A DNA stretch of 37,109 nt from an uncultured Prevotella sp. (GCA_900554695.1 USHV01000027.1:1-37109), one strand, 5' to 3'; positions 7,337 to 15,855 are shown, numbered from the stretch's first letter. Notes: a model not told the origin generated them from the sequence alone. Made by a program: numbers and translations.

Positions 7337-8809
7337 ATGAAGAAATACATACTGCCAATCATTCTGCTGATGTCTTTCTTCTGCACATACGCATCAGCCC
7401 AAAGCGACACCGGCGACGTGGCGCCGGCCGACATATACCGACACGTTGACATAGCTCCCGTGTTCCCGGGAAGCGTTGAAGAGGGACTGCCGATGTACGT
7501 GGCAAAAAACTTTCACTACCCCGCCGCGGCATGGCGAACGGCATTCGTGCCCGCAGTGCCGGTGAGCTTCGTGATACGTGCCGACGGCACAACAAGCAAC
7601 GTGAAGATACTGCGCGACGTGCATCCGTTGCTGGCAAAGGAGATTGAGCGGCTCATTCTCAACATGCCGCGCTGGTATCCTGCCTATCTCAACAACAAGC
7701 CTGCCAACACCGAGTTCAGATACACCCTGCAACTCGTCGATCCTTATCTCAACCTGCCCTACCACGTAGTGCCGCTCATCGACAAGACAAGAAAATACAA
7801 CGACTTCTCACGCAAGTATAACACGGGCATGAAAGAGCGTGAGCTGAAGGAGGCCATGGACGAGATAGAGCAGATTACGTCTGTAACGCCGCTGCACGCG
7901 CCGAGCACCATAGCCATGACGCGGTTGTGGCTGACCGACAAGAACTATCATCAGGCCACCATACTCGCAAAGACGGCGCTGAAGGAATACGGCTCGCTGA
8001 ATCTGTATAAACATGACAAGAAGAAGTCGGGACACGACTATCCGCGGCCGGGATATAACGGAAAGAACGAGATAGCGCTCGCCCTGCAGAGGGCTCTGGC
8101 GTGCGACGAGGCAGGGCTGAAGGGCATGGCGCACTCGGCTTACACGGACTTGATAAGCCTGCTCGACGAGAAGATAAGGACAAAGGACATAGCCGTGCCG
8201 CTCGTAGGAACCAGCGAGGAATATCACATAGAGGAACTCATAAAGCGGCTCACCTACCGGCAGATGAAGGAACTGACGTCTGACGAGGAGCAGATGAGAC
8301 AGATGACATACGACGACTGGAAGCCATTGAGATATGCCGTGAAGTATGACGACGTGAACAAAGCCATGGACTATCTCATAGCCAAGGGCGTGATAATGAG
8401 CGCAAAGGTGCTGGGCACACACAGCAAGATAAAGGAACTGAGGCGCGAGATAGCCATGGGACGGCTCAATAAGTCGGACACGCTCCACCTATACGAGCTG
8501 AAAGCCATGGCGATAGGGCTGCGCGACGGGCGGCAGGCGGAGACCGACTATCTCAAAGAGATTGCCTCCGTAGGCAGCAACCGTCTGCAACAGCTTGCCG
8601 GAAGACTGACCGAGGCCGTGAATCAACTGCCCAAGGGCGACAGCGAACGGCGCAAGGCGGTGCACAGCATAGCCTGTATGGCTCCGCTGAACGATGCGTC
8701 GCTGAGCAGGAAGGAGAACAAGGACGCGGCCTCTGAGTTCTATCATTACCGCGAGACAATGTGCGACACGTATCCTCTGGACTGGCTGTTCAGCGACACA
8801 GGTTATTGA
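7337..8809 (+). CDS. Exported protein with an N-terminal TonB-C-like domain
   Basis: Predicted periplasmic or secreted protein of 490 residues from the ATG at 7337, where a signal peptide begins (MKKYILPIILLMSFFCTYASAQ). An upstream in-frame ATG at 7313 would spoil the signal peptide. Residues 38-135 resemble the TonB C-terminal domain: PVFPG (41-45), YP (61-62), VSFVIRADG (76-84), ILRDVHPLL (91-99), MPRWYPA (110-116). The remaining 350 residues are charged and mostly helical, with no family I recognise. A true TonB has a membrane anchor and a proline-rich spacer before this domain. Here the domain directly follows the signal peptide, so energy transduction is doubtful and the role is unknown. 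Confidence 0.85.
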   Translation: MKKYILPIILLMSFFCTYASAQSDTGDVAPADIYRHVDIAPVFPGSVEEGLPMYVAKNFHYPAAAWRTAFVPAVPVSFVIRADGTTSNVKILRDVHPLLAKEIERLILNMPRWYPAYLNNKPANTEFRYTLQLVDPYLNLPYHVVPLIDKTRKYNDFSRKYNTGMKERELKEAMDEIEQITSVTPLHAPSTIAMTRLWLTDKNYHQATILAKTALKEYGSLNLYKHDKKKSGHDYPRPGYNGKNEIALALQRALACDEAGLKGMAHSAYTDLISLLDEKIRTKDIAVPLVGTSEEYHIEELIKRLTYRQMKELTSDEEQMRQMTYDDWKPLRYAVKYDDVNKAMDYLIAKGVIMSAKVLGTHSKIKELRREIAMGRLNKSDTLHLYELKAMAIGLRDGRQAETDYLKEIASVGSNRLQQLAGRLTEAVNQLPKGDSERRKAVHSIACMAPLNDASLSRKENKDAASEFYHYRETMCDTYPLDWLFSDTGY

Positions 8810-9119
8810 CACGGACTGGAAAAAGCACTTCAGCAGAAGTGCCGGAGGCATGGACGTGGATGTAGGGAATACTTGCTGTCAGATAAACCTATTCGGGTTT
8901 GATAATCATACAGCGGGAGATGATTATTTATACATCATAAATATGGCTTTATATCTTTTAAATATTATTACTTTGAAGAATAAAACCTATGTCGTATCTT
9001 TGCAAATGATATGCTGCGTCTGGCAAGACACGGACAGGCTGTAATTGCCTCACTTGCCACATCTTCACGAACGGGACGCACGGCGTATCATGATTATTTA
9101 ATCACAAAAACAAGGAAAG
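8810..9119. other. Non-coding gap with one hairpin and the tlpA-like promoter
   Basis: Just after the TonB-C gene, GCACTTC-agca-GAAGTGC (8826-8843) forms a perfect hairpin, but no T-run follows, so it may only protect the mRNA end. The rest is AT-rich and ends in a strong promoter at 8972-9002. No credible gene is seen here. Confidence 0.5.
8972..9002 (+). promoter_or_regulatory. Promoter of the thioredoxin-like/SprT-like pair
   Basis: TTTG (8972-8975), 19 bases, TATCTTTG (8995-9002): a near-perfect Bacteroidetes promoter. The start would be near 9009, leaving a leader of about 110 bases before the ATG at 9120. Confidence 0.7.
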
Positions 9120-9671
9120 ATGAAAAAGATATTCATGACTCTGGCACTTGCCGCGACAATGGCGGCAGCACCGTTCTGCAATACATGTGCGCAGAATCTC
9201 GCAGCACAGGACGACGATGCCAAATATGCTACCGAACTGCTCGAGACAGGTGCAAAGGCACCCGACTTCAGTCTGAAGACTCCGGAGGGCAAGACCGTCA
9301 AGCTTAGCGACTTCCACGGCAAGTATGTGGTGCTCGATTTCTGGGCTTCATGGTGCCCCGACTGCATAAAGGACATACCTAACATGAAGCGTATGTACGA
9401 GACCTACAAGGACCGCGGCATTGTTTTTCTGGGCGTATCGTTCGACGACAACAAGGACAACTGGACCGCCATGATAAAGAAGCAGGGCATAAAATACACG
9501 CAGGTGAGTGAACTGAAGAAGTGGAAGACCACCGAGGTGTCGAAAGCTTACAAAATAAACTGGATTCCGACGCTCTATCTCATCGACAAGGAAGGTAAGG
9601 TTGTGCTGGGCACAGTGATGTCGGAGAAGATGGAAAAGGCGCTCGGACAGCTGTCGCCCGTATGCGAATGA
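9120..9671 (+). CDS. TlpA-like thioredoxin-fold protein, exported
   Basis: Exported thiol-disulfide oxidoreductase of the TlpA/ResA group, 183 residues. A signal peptide (MKKIFMTLALAATMAAAPF, probably cut near CAQ-N) is followed by the AhpC/TSA-like fold: GAKAPDFSLKTPEGKTVKLSDFHGKYVVLDFWASW, then the redox motif WCPDC (C79, C82). The cis-proline loop is WIPTLYLID. Such proteins reduce periplasmic disulfides or carry electrons for cytochrome or cysteine maturation; the partner is not visible here. A lipobox is not convincing. The SprT-like gene begins 9 bases after its stop codon, so the two are probably co-transcribed. Confidence 0.9.
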   Translation: MKKIFMTLALAATMAAAPFCNTCAQNLAAQDDDAKYATELLETGAKAPDFSLKTPEGKTVKLSDFHGKYVVLDFWASWCPDCIKDIPNMKRMYETYKDRGIVFLGVSFDDNKDNWTAMIKKQGIKYTQVSELKKWKTTEVSKAYKINWIPTLYLIDKEGKVVLGTVMSEKMEKALGQLSPVCE

Positions 9672-9680
9672 CGACAACCG

Positions 9681-10328
9681 ATGACGCCTACGACAGAACA
9701 GATTGCCACATGGTTCGACACGTTCAACCGTGACTACTTCGCCGGAAGCATGCCCCGCCCGCGACTGTCGCTGGGACATTCGCGCACAAGGCTCGGCTCA
9801 ATGGCATGCAGGCGCAGGCGGACTTTGCTGGGATGGAAAAACTCTGACTTCGCCATACGTCTGAGCACATACTACGACTGCACCGAACGCGAGTTGCAGA
9901 CTGTGCTGCTGCACGAGATGATACATCTGTACATAGCGTGGAAAGGCATACGCGACGACGCGCCACACGGACGTGTGTTCCGCCGGATGATGGACGAACT
10001 GAACACACGCTACGGATGGAACATCACCGTATCAACGTCAATGCGCGGCCGACAGACCACCACACCGCGCGACAGCAACCGCCAAAGACTCGTGCTGGCA
10101 TTGGAGAACAGCCGCGGCGAATGTTTTCTGTCGGTGGTAAATCCGCGCTATGCCGTGAGACTGAAAGCACAACTCGGGCGCGCTATCGACGTAAAACCGC
10201 GCGCCTGGTTTGTGAGCACCGACCCGTTCTTCGCCGACTTCACCACCGTACGCTCGCTTAGGGCACGCCGCGTAACGCGCACCATATTCGAGGAAAAGAT
10301 AGCAGGCGGCAAGGCGATTGCAGTATAA
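9681..10328 (+). CDS. SprT-like zinc-metalloprotease-fold protein
   Basis: Cytoplasmic protein of 215 residues with the SprT-like (zincin) fold. The metal site is LLHEMIHLY (H78, E79, H82), and H96 in DDAPHG is the likely third ligand, as in SprT/Spartan proteins. The C-terminal half is rich in basic residues (RGRQTTTPRDSNRQR and RSLRARRVTRT), which suits DNA binding. Family members include the Spartan DNA-protein crosslink protease and bacterial SprT of unknown role. No signal peptide is seen. It follows the thioredoxin-like gene after 9 bases; a functional link between the two is not evident. Confidence 0.85.
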   Translation: MTPTTEQIATWFDTFNRDYFAGSMPRPRLSLGHSRTRLGSMACRRRRTLLGWKNSDFAIRLSTYYDCTERELQTVLLHEMIHLYIAWKGIRDDAPHGRVFRRMMDELNTRYGWNITVSTSMRGRQTTTPRDSNRQRLVLALENSRGECFLSVVNPRYAVRLKAQLGRAIDVKPRAWFVSTDPFFADFTTVRSLRARRVTRTIFEEKIAGGKAIAV

Positions 10329-10421
10329 ACAGCAGCCATCATTATTTTATTCTCAGATTAATGATGTAATCGTCATATAGGTGTAATAATAATCTGGTGC
10401 TCAGATATTCTATCAAAAACA

Positions 10422-10468
10422 ATAATGTGCAGCCGGAATAAAAAACGTTATTTCCGACTGCACATTAT
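10422..10468 (-). terminator. Intrinsic terminator of the 10507-11175 gene
   Basis: Long hairpin: ATAATGTGCAG-C-CGGAATAA and TTATTTCCG-A-CTGCACATTAT. On the minus strand it is followed by GTTTTTGATAG. On the plus strand no T-run follows, so it serves the leftward gene. Confidence 0.75.
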
Positions 10469-10506
10469 GCTATACAAAGAACACATCTTCAACTTCTGAC
10501 TTACCG

Positions 10507-11175
10507 TCAATCCCAAAGATGCAGTTTTCCGTCATCAGGCACTTCCGGCACAGGCTTGGGACGTCCATACAACACCCGCTCCACATACTCCAAGTACCGC
10601 TTTCTGAAATTCTCCATTGAGCCAAACGCCTTCTCTATCATCTCGGAAAACGTCCACGTGTCAGGCCCGAAATCTGTACGTCCATATTCATAATGCCCGT
10701 TACGTTTAACGCCGAAATATTGATAAATTTTTTCAAAGTCACCATCGTCGTCCATAATCCTTACTATAAATATGCTGTCTGTATTGCACAAGAGTCTACG
10801 CTGTACGCTTAACGCTCTATTAACACTGTCCATTGCGGCATCATCCAACGAACTATTTTGGCAATACTGAAATTCCAAAACCGAAAATTCCTGCCCTCGG
10901 ATATTTGACCATACAAAAGCTGTGTCTTGTCCTGGTACATTATCTTTTAAAATGTAAATATCCATTGTCTCAGCCGGCGTTATAAAGGAAGCCTCAATCT
11001 CCAGTTCGAATCGTTCCCACTTCTCCTTATGCCAGCACACTATCGGTATTTTCTTATACAGGTTGTATAAGTCTTTCGCAATGAATAATTGCGCGAAGCA
11101 ATCAGCAGAAAAAAACAAACCGATCAATGCGGTTAAAAAGACAGATAATAAACGTACGGTCATAGATTTTTCCAT
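10507..11175 (-). CDS. Exported protein of unknown function
   Basis: I do not recognise this 222-residue protein. It has a clear N-terminal signal peptide (MTVRLLSVFLTALIGLFF from the second Met, cut near CFA-Q); the start is at 11175 or, equally well, at the Met four codons in (11163). The mature part is acidic and aromatic-rich, has no obvious transmembrane helix, and ends PVPEVPDDGKLHLWD. No lipobox or T9SS C-terminal domain is seen. It is a single-gene unit with its own promoter-like sequence and a strong terminator, which supports real expression. It is probably a lineage-specific periplasmic protein. Confidence 0.7.
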   Translation of the reverse strand: MEKSMTVRLLSVFLTALIGLFFSADCFAQLFIAKDLYNLYKKIPIVCWHKEKWERFELEIEASFITPAETMDIYILKDNVPGQDTAFVWSNIRGQEFSVLEFQYCQNSSLDDAAMDSVNRALSVQRRLLCNTDSIFIVRIMDDDGDFEKIYQYFGVKRNGHYEYGRTDFGPDTWTFSEMIEKAFGSMENFRKRYLEYVERVLYGRPKPVPEVPDDGKLHLWD

Positions 11176-11682
11176 ATCATTATATAAATCAAAAACATCC
11201 AGAATAATCCAGTATGTTAATACAAAATCATAATGTTTAAGTCTGCAACAAATTTACAAAAAAGAAAAAGAAAACACACAAAGCCGTGTAATAAAATTTT
11301 ATAAATACAGGATTTAACACATTATGCTAACCCATTCGGAAAAGACAGAAAATAACTGCACAAAACATCATAAATGCGCATCCACGGTGGCGTTTTGCAC
11401 TTTTTTAAAGCCTTTAATTTTGATGATTATCAAAAACTTATTACTTTTGCAGCTGTTTGAGGCGTCGCTACGATGCCTGAAGGTGTTATGTGCCTGCTGA
11501 CCATACACACCTGTCAAGAGACAGTTTAGACCACGACGACCTTGGACTAAATCAGTTTTGCCGACAGCAAATCGTTATTCAGCAAGACTATCGGTCATAA
11601 TATGTTCTGAAAAATACATTCACGCTGCCGTGACATAAACCTCTCCCGACACATCGAATTAACAATTTATTAATACTATATT
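11176..11682. other. Divergent intergenic region with a structured etfB leader
   Basis: Holds the leftward promoter at 11249-11282 and, for etfB, a -7 box TACTTTTG at 11452-11459 without a clear -33 box. That leaves a leader of about 217 bases. In the leader, CTGTC-aaga-GACAG (11511-11524) is a perfect hairpin, directly followed by TTTAGACC (11525-11532), which can pair with GGACTAAA (11544-11551) with one mismatch. No known riboswitch class was recognised and there is no terminator or small gene. Confidence 0.5.
11249..11282 (-). promoter_or_regulatory. Probable promoter of the 10507-11175 gene
   Basis: On the minus strand: TTTG (11282-11279), 22 bases, TAAATTTG (11256-11249). The -7 box is a full consensus match; the spacing is at the long end. 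The gene starts about 75 bases downstream. Confidence 0.5.
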
Positions 11683-12552
11683 ATGAGCTTGAAAATTGTT
11701 GTACTTGCCAAACAAGTACCCGACACGAGAAACGTGGGCAAGGATGCCATGACTGCCGAAGGAACAGTCAACCGTGCGGCGCTGCCTGCAATCTTCAATC
11801 CGGAGGACCTGAACGCCCTTGAGCAGGCTCTGCGTCTGAAAGAGCAGAACCCGGGTTCTACCGTAGGAATACTGACCATGGGTCCTCCCCGCGCTGCTGA
11901 AATCATACGCCAGGGACTCTATCGCGGAGCTGATACAGGCTGGTTGCTTACCGACCGTCTGTTTGCCGGAGCCGACACACTTGCTACATCTTATGCCCTC
12001 GCAACGGCAATAAAGAAAATCGGCGGTGTGGACATCGTAATCGGCGGACGCCAGGCTATCGATGGTGATACCGCACAGGTAGGTCCGCAGGTGGCACAGA
12101 AGCTGGGACTCTCACAGGTAACATACGCTGAGGAAATACTGAAATGCGAAGACGGAAAACTCACAATACGCCGCCACATCGACGGAGGTGTTGAGACTGT
12201 AGAGGCTCCGATGCCACTCGTCATCACAGTGACGGGAAGTGCAGACCCGTGCCGTCCGTGCAACGCAAAACTGATGATGAAATACAAACGCGCGACAGCG
12301 CCGATGGAACGTACCGCCGACAACAAATACAACTATCTGTATGAGGAGCGGCCTTATCTCACTCTGAACCAATGGTCGGTGGCCGACGTTGACGGCGATC
12401 CGGCTCAATGCGGACTCAGCGGCTCGCCTACAAAGGTGAAGGCCGTTAAGAACATTGTGTTCCAGGCTAAGGAAAGCAAAACACTGAGCAGCAGCGACAC
12501 CGACATCGAAGGACTGGTGAAGGAACTGCTGGAAGAGAAAATTATAGGATAA
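11683..12552 (+). CDS. etfB: Electron transfer flavoprotein beta subunit
   Basis: Beta subunit of the soluble FAD/AMP (or two-FAD) heterodimer that exchanges electrons with an acyl-CoA dehydrogenase. At 289 residues it is slightly longer than mitochondrial ETF-beta, as in anaerobes. The family signature is intact: IVVLAKQVPDT at the N-terminus, FNPEDLNALEQAL (39-51), and the nucleotide-binding GGRQAIDGDTAQVGP (121-135). It is first in an operon with etfA and an acyl-CoA dehydrogenase. In anaerobes such trios may couple NADH to crotonyl- or acrylyl-CoA reduction, some by electron bifurcation. Whether this one bifurcates cannot be decided from the sequence by eye. Confidence 0.96.
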   Translation: MSLKIVVLAKQVPDTRNVGKDAMTAEGTVNRAALPAIFNPEDLNALEQALRLKEQNPGSTVGILTMGPPRAAEIIRQGLYRGADTGWLLTDRLFAGADTLATSYALATAIKKIGGVDIVIGGRQAIDGDTAQVGPQVAQKLGLSQVTYAEEILKCEDGKLTIRRHIDGGVETVEAPMPLVITVTGSADPCRPCNAKLMMKYKRATAPMERTADNKYNYLYEERPYLTLNQWSVADVDGDPAQCGLSGSPTKVKAVKNIVFQAKESKTLSSSDTDIEGLVKELLEEKIIG

Positions 12553-12579
12553 AATTCATCCAAAGCAGTAAAAAATAAA

Positions 12580-12624
12580 AGCTGCGCGGCATACGGAAAC
12601 ATCCGAAGCGCCGGATGCGCAGCT
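12580..12624 (+). other. Two-part hairpin between etfB and etfA
   Basis: AGCTGCGC (12580-12587) pairs with GCGCAGCT (12617-12624) around an inner stem CATCCG (12600-12605)/CGGATG (12612-12617). No T-run follows (CAAAAGACAAA), so it is not a normal terminator. It may protect the upstream mRNA end or set the etfB:etfA ratio. Confidence 0.6.
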
Positions 12625-12644
12625 CAAAAGACAAAAAAGAATAT

Positions 12645-13685
12645 ATGAACAACGTATTTGTATATTGCGAGATAGAAGGCACTACAGTAGCCGAAGTATC
12701 TCAGGAATTGCTTACCAAAGGCCGTAAGCTGGCCAACAAGCTCGGTGTGGAGCTCCACGCTGTAGTAGCTGGAACCGGCATCAAAGGCGAAGTGGAGAAG
12801 CAGATTCTGCCCTACGGTGTTGACAAGCTCTTCGTTTTCGACGCCGAAGGTCTGTTCCCGTACACATCAGCACCTCATACAGACATCCTGGTGAACCTCT
12901 TCAAGGAGGAGAAACCGCAGATAGCGCTCATGGGCGCAACCGTAATAGGCCGCGACCTCGGCCCGAGAGTTTCATCATCTCTTACAAGCGGACTGACAGC
13001 AGACTGCACACAGCTCGAGATAGGCGACTACGACGGCAAGGTGAAGGAGAACGGTGAGATGGTGAGCAAGCACTATGACAACCTGCTCTATCAGATCCGT
13101 CCGGCATTCGGAGGCAACATCGTGGCAACCATCGTCAACCCTGACCACCGTCCACAGATGGCTACCGTGCGCAGCGGAGTGATGCAGAAGGCTCTCTACG
13201 AGGGCAAAGCAAAAGAAGAAGTGGTTTATCCGGACGTAGCAAAATATGTTTCGCCGGAGGCATTCGTAGTGAAAGTGCTCGACCGTCACGTTGAAGCTGC
13301 AAAGCACAACCTCAAGGGTGCGCCCATCGTTGTGGCAGGAGGCTACGGCGTAGGAAGCAAAGAGAACTTCGACATGCTCTTCAAACTGGCAAAGGAACTC
13401 CACGGTGAGGTTGGCGCAAGCCGTGCCGCTGTGGACGCAGGATGGATAGACCACGACCGCCAGATAGGTCAGACCGGTGTGACAGTACACCCGAAAGTGT
13501 ATATCGCATGCGGTATCTCAGGACAGATTCAGCACATCGCCGGCATGCAGGACTCAGGCATCATCATATCAATCAACAGCGATCCTGACGCTCCTATCAA
13601 CAAGATTGCCGACTACGTGATCAACGGCACCGTTGAGGAAGTCGTTCCTAAATTAATCAAATATTACAAACAGAACAGCAAGTAA
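12645..13685 (+). CDS. etfA: Electron transfer flavoprotein alpha subunit
   Basis: Alpha subunit of ETF, carrying the FAD that passes electrons to and from the acyl-CoA dehydrogenase. The start at 12645 gives MNNVFVYCEIEG, the normal N-terminus, and 346 residues; an in-frame ATG at 12615 lies inside the upstream hairpin and adds a non-family leader. The C-terminal FAD domain is complete: GASRAAVDAGW (257-267), RQIGQTG (272-278), ACGISGQIQHIAGM (288-301), INSDPDAPI (310-318). No N-terminal ferredoxin insertion is present. The acyl-CoA dehydrogenase gene begins 5 bases after its stop codon. Confidence 0.97.
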   Translation: MNNVFVYCEIEGTTVAEVSQELLTKGRKLANKLGVELHAVVAGTGIKGEVEKQILPYGVDKLFVFDAEGLFPYTSAPHTDILVNLFKEEKPQIALMGATVIGRDLGPRVSSSLTSGLTADCTQLEIGDYDGKVKENGEMVSKHYDNLLYQIRPAFGGNIVATIVNPDHRPQMATVRSGVMQKALYEGKAKEEVVYPDVAKYVSPEAFVVKVLDRHVEAAKHNLKGAPIVVAGGYGVGSKENFDMLFKLAKELHGEVGASRAAVDAGWIDHDRQIGQTGVTVHPKVYIACGISGQIQHIAGMQDSGIIISINSDPDAPINKIADYVINGTVEEVVPKLIKYYKQNSK

Positions 13686-13690
13686 ACAAA

Positions 13691-15424
13691 ATGGCTAATT
13701 ATTATACAGATCATCCTGAGTTCGAGTTTTATCTCAATCATCCTGAGATGAAGCGTGTTGTCGAGCTCAAGGAGCGCAACTTCGAAGACAAGGACAAGTA
13801 TGAGGACGCTCCGGTTGACTTCGAGGATGCCATCGAGAACTACAAGAACGTGCTCGAGATAACAGGCGACATCGCAGCTAACATTATCGAACCAAACAGC
13901 GAGGCCGTTGACCTCGAAGGACCACACCTCGTTGACGGACGCATGCACTACGCATCGAAGACTTACGAGAACCTCGACGCCACACGCAAGGCAGGTCTGT
14001 GGGGCATCTCAATGCCGCGTCGTTACGGCGGTCTGAACATGCCTATCACTCCCTATTCAATGGCTTCTGAGATAATCTCTTCCGCCGATGCAGGATTCCA
14101 GAACATCTGGTCGCTGCAGGATTGTATCGAGACTCTCTATGAGTTCGGCAGCGAGGAGCAGCGCCAGAAATACATTCCGCGCGTCTGTGCAGGCGAGACC
14201 ATGAGTATGGACCTCACCGAACCGGACGCAGGTTCCGACCTTCAGCGCGTAATGCTCAAGGCTACATACAGCGAGAAAGACGGATGCTGGCTGCTCAACG
14301 GTGTGAAACGATTCATCACCAACGGCGACTCTGACATCCACCTCGTGCTCGCACGTTCGGAGGAAGGCACACACGACGGTCGCGGACTGTCAATGTTCAT
14401 CTACGACAAGAACCAGGGCGGCGTCACAGTGCGCCACATAGAGAACAAGCTGGGTATCCATGGCTCACCTACATGCGAGCTTGTTTACAAGAACGCCAAG
14501 GCCGAGCTCTGCGGAAGCACACGTCTGGGTCTTATCAAATATGTGATGGCTCTGATGAACGGAGCACGTCTGGGCATCGCCGCTCAGTCTGTCGGTGTAA
14601 GCCAGGCTGCATACAACGAGGCTCTCGCATACGCTAAGGAGCGCAAGCAGTTTGACACTCACATCATCGACTTCCCGGCTGTTTACGACATGCTCTCACG
14701 CATGAAGGCTAAGCTCGACGCCGGCCGCAGCATACTGTATCAGACAGCAAGATACGTCGATATATACAAAGCTCTCGAGGACATAGCACGCGACCGCAAG
14801 CTCACAGCCGAAGAGCGCCAGGAGCAGAAGAAGTATGCACGCCTTGCCGACGCATTCACTCCGCTGGCAAAGGGTATGAACTCTGAGTACGCCAACCAGA
14901 ACGCATACGACGCAATACAGGTACACGGCGGTTCAGGATTCATCATGGAGTACAAGAGCCAGCGTCTTTACCGCGACGCACGCATCTTCTCTATCTACGA
15001 AGGAACTACACAGCTGCAGGTGGTTGCCGCAATACGCTACATCACCAACGGCACTTACATGGGTATGATAAAGGACATGCTGGAGCACGAGGTTGCCGAC
15101 AGTCTGAAAGCACTCAAGGTTCGTGTGGCTCTCATGGCAGAGAAGCTGGAAGACGCTGTGAACGCCGTGAAGGAAGCAGGAAACCAGGAGATGCAGGACT
15201 TCGTGGCACGCCGTCTGTACGAAATGACAGCCGACACCATCATGTCACTGCTCATCCTCGACGACGCCACACGCTCACAGGAACTCTTCGAGAAGAGCGC
15301 CAACGTATATGTACGCTATGCAGAGGCTGAGGTGAACGCTCACCACGCATTCATCAAGAGTCTGCGTCCGGAGGATCTCGAATACTATCGTCAGGCAGAA
15401 AAAGAGGCTGAGGCCGCTGAATAA
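13691..15424 (+). CDS. Acyl-CoA dehydrogenase (ETF-linked)
   Basis: Flavoprotein that oxidises acyl-CoA, or in an anaerobe reduces enoyl-CoA, exchanging electrons with the ETF encoded just upstream. The order is an N-terminal helical domain, the beta domain with MDLTEPDAGSDLQ and WLLNGVKRFITNGD, then the helical C-terminal domain with IQVHGGSGF. The family's catalytic base position is filled by E437 in IYEGTTQLQ. At 577 residues it is far longer than the 380-residue short-chain enzymes. The extra C-terminal helices after residue 450 resemble those of long-chain or FadE-like forms common in Bacteroidetes. The substrate cannot be assigned; butyryl/crotonyl, acrylyl and longer chains all remain open. 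Confidence 0.93.
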   Translation: MANYYTDHPEFEFYLNHPEMKRVVELKERNFEDKDKYEDAPVDFEDAIENYKNVLEITGDIAANIIEPNSEAVDLEGPHLVDGRMHYASKTYENLDATRKAGLWGISMPRRYGGLNMPITPYSMASEIISSADAGFQNIWSLQDCIETLYEFGSEEQRQKYIPRVCAGETMSMDLTEPDAGSDLQRVMLKATYSEKDGCWLLNGVKRFITNGDSDIHLVLARSEEGTHDGRGLSMFIYDKNQGGVTVRHIENKLGIHGSPTCELVYKNAKAELCGSTRLGLIKYVMALMNGARLGIAAQSVGVSQAAYNEALAYAKERKQFDTHIIDFPAVYDMLSRMKAKLDAGRSILYQTARYVDIYKALEDIARDRKLTAEERQEQKKYARLADAFTPLAKGMNSEYANQNAYDAIQVHGGSGFIMEYKSQRLYRDARIFSIYEGTTQLQVVAAIRYITNGTYMGMIKDMLEHEVADSLKALKVRVALMAEKLEDAVNAVKEAGNQEMQDFVARRLYEMTADTIMSLLILDDATRSQELFEKSANVYVRYAEAEVNAHHAFIKSLRPEDLEYYRQAEKEAEAAE

Positions 15425-15442
15425 GTCTGAACCGATATACAA

Positions 15443-15486
15443 AAAAGAGCCGCTTTCCTCATTCTATCGGGAAAGCGGCTCTTTTA
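15443..15486 (+). terminator. Intrinsic terminator of the etf/acyl-CoA dehydrogenase operon
   Basis: Perfect 12-bp stem GAGCCGCTTTCC (15447-15458)/GGAAAGCGGCTC (15470-15481), extended by flanking A and T runs, followed by TTTTATTTT. It lies about 20 bases after the stop codon. Confidence 0.9.
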
Positions 15487-15588
15487 TTTTATATTTCCGG
15501 CTCTCCAAATAAACACGTCCCGTACCTTCCCCCACATCCGACATCAGCCTTTTTCAAGGAAACTCACACGACAAACTTACGATTTTTC

Positions 15589-15616
15589 TTGACATAATTT
15601 TGACAAAATATTTTCG
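15589..15616 (+). promoter_or_regulatory. Promoter-like sequence in the conserved arm of repeat copy 2
   Basis: TTG (15589-15591), 17 bases, TATTTTCG (15609-15616), within a palindrome ATTTTGACAAAAT. Same spacing as in copies 1 and 3; it points into the element. Confidence 0.4.
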
Positions 15617-15701
15617 CGAAAGAGATGTAAATGGATGTTAAATCATACTTAATATAGGGCGTTTCAACCATTACCGCATTTTGATATACCCAATAACATA
15701 G

Positions 15702-15855
15702 TCCGAAAACGTTCGTTCCGCTTTCTGATATTGCCCATTTCGCAGTACGATAAAGCCCATTTTAGGGTGTGATATGGTGCTTTTCGGCCTCCAATATGGG
15801 CCATTTTGCAAGACGAAATGGTGCTTTTTGTAATACGAAAAAAATGCCCTTAAAT
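15702..15855 (+). repeat. 22-bp near-palindrome array of copy 2
   Basis: Seven contiguous 22-bp blocks starting at 15702, 15724, 15746, 15768, 15790, 15812 and 15834; the first and last are degenerate. Typical halves are CGATATGG and CCATTTCG. The register is identical to copies 1 and 3. Confidence 0.85.

Noticed and set aside
7337..8809. Calling the exported protein a TonB energy transducer
   Set aside because: There is no uncleaved membrane anchor or proline-rich spacer, and the domain is at the wrong end of the protein.
8850..9044. Small gene of 64 codons before the thioredoxin-like gene
   Set aside because: It overlaps the strong promoter at 8972-9002 and has no family features or supporting context.
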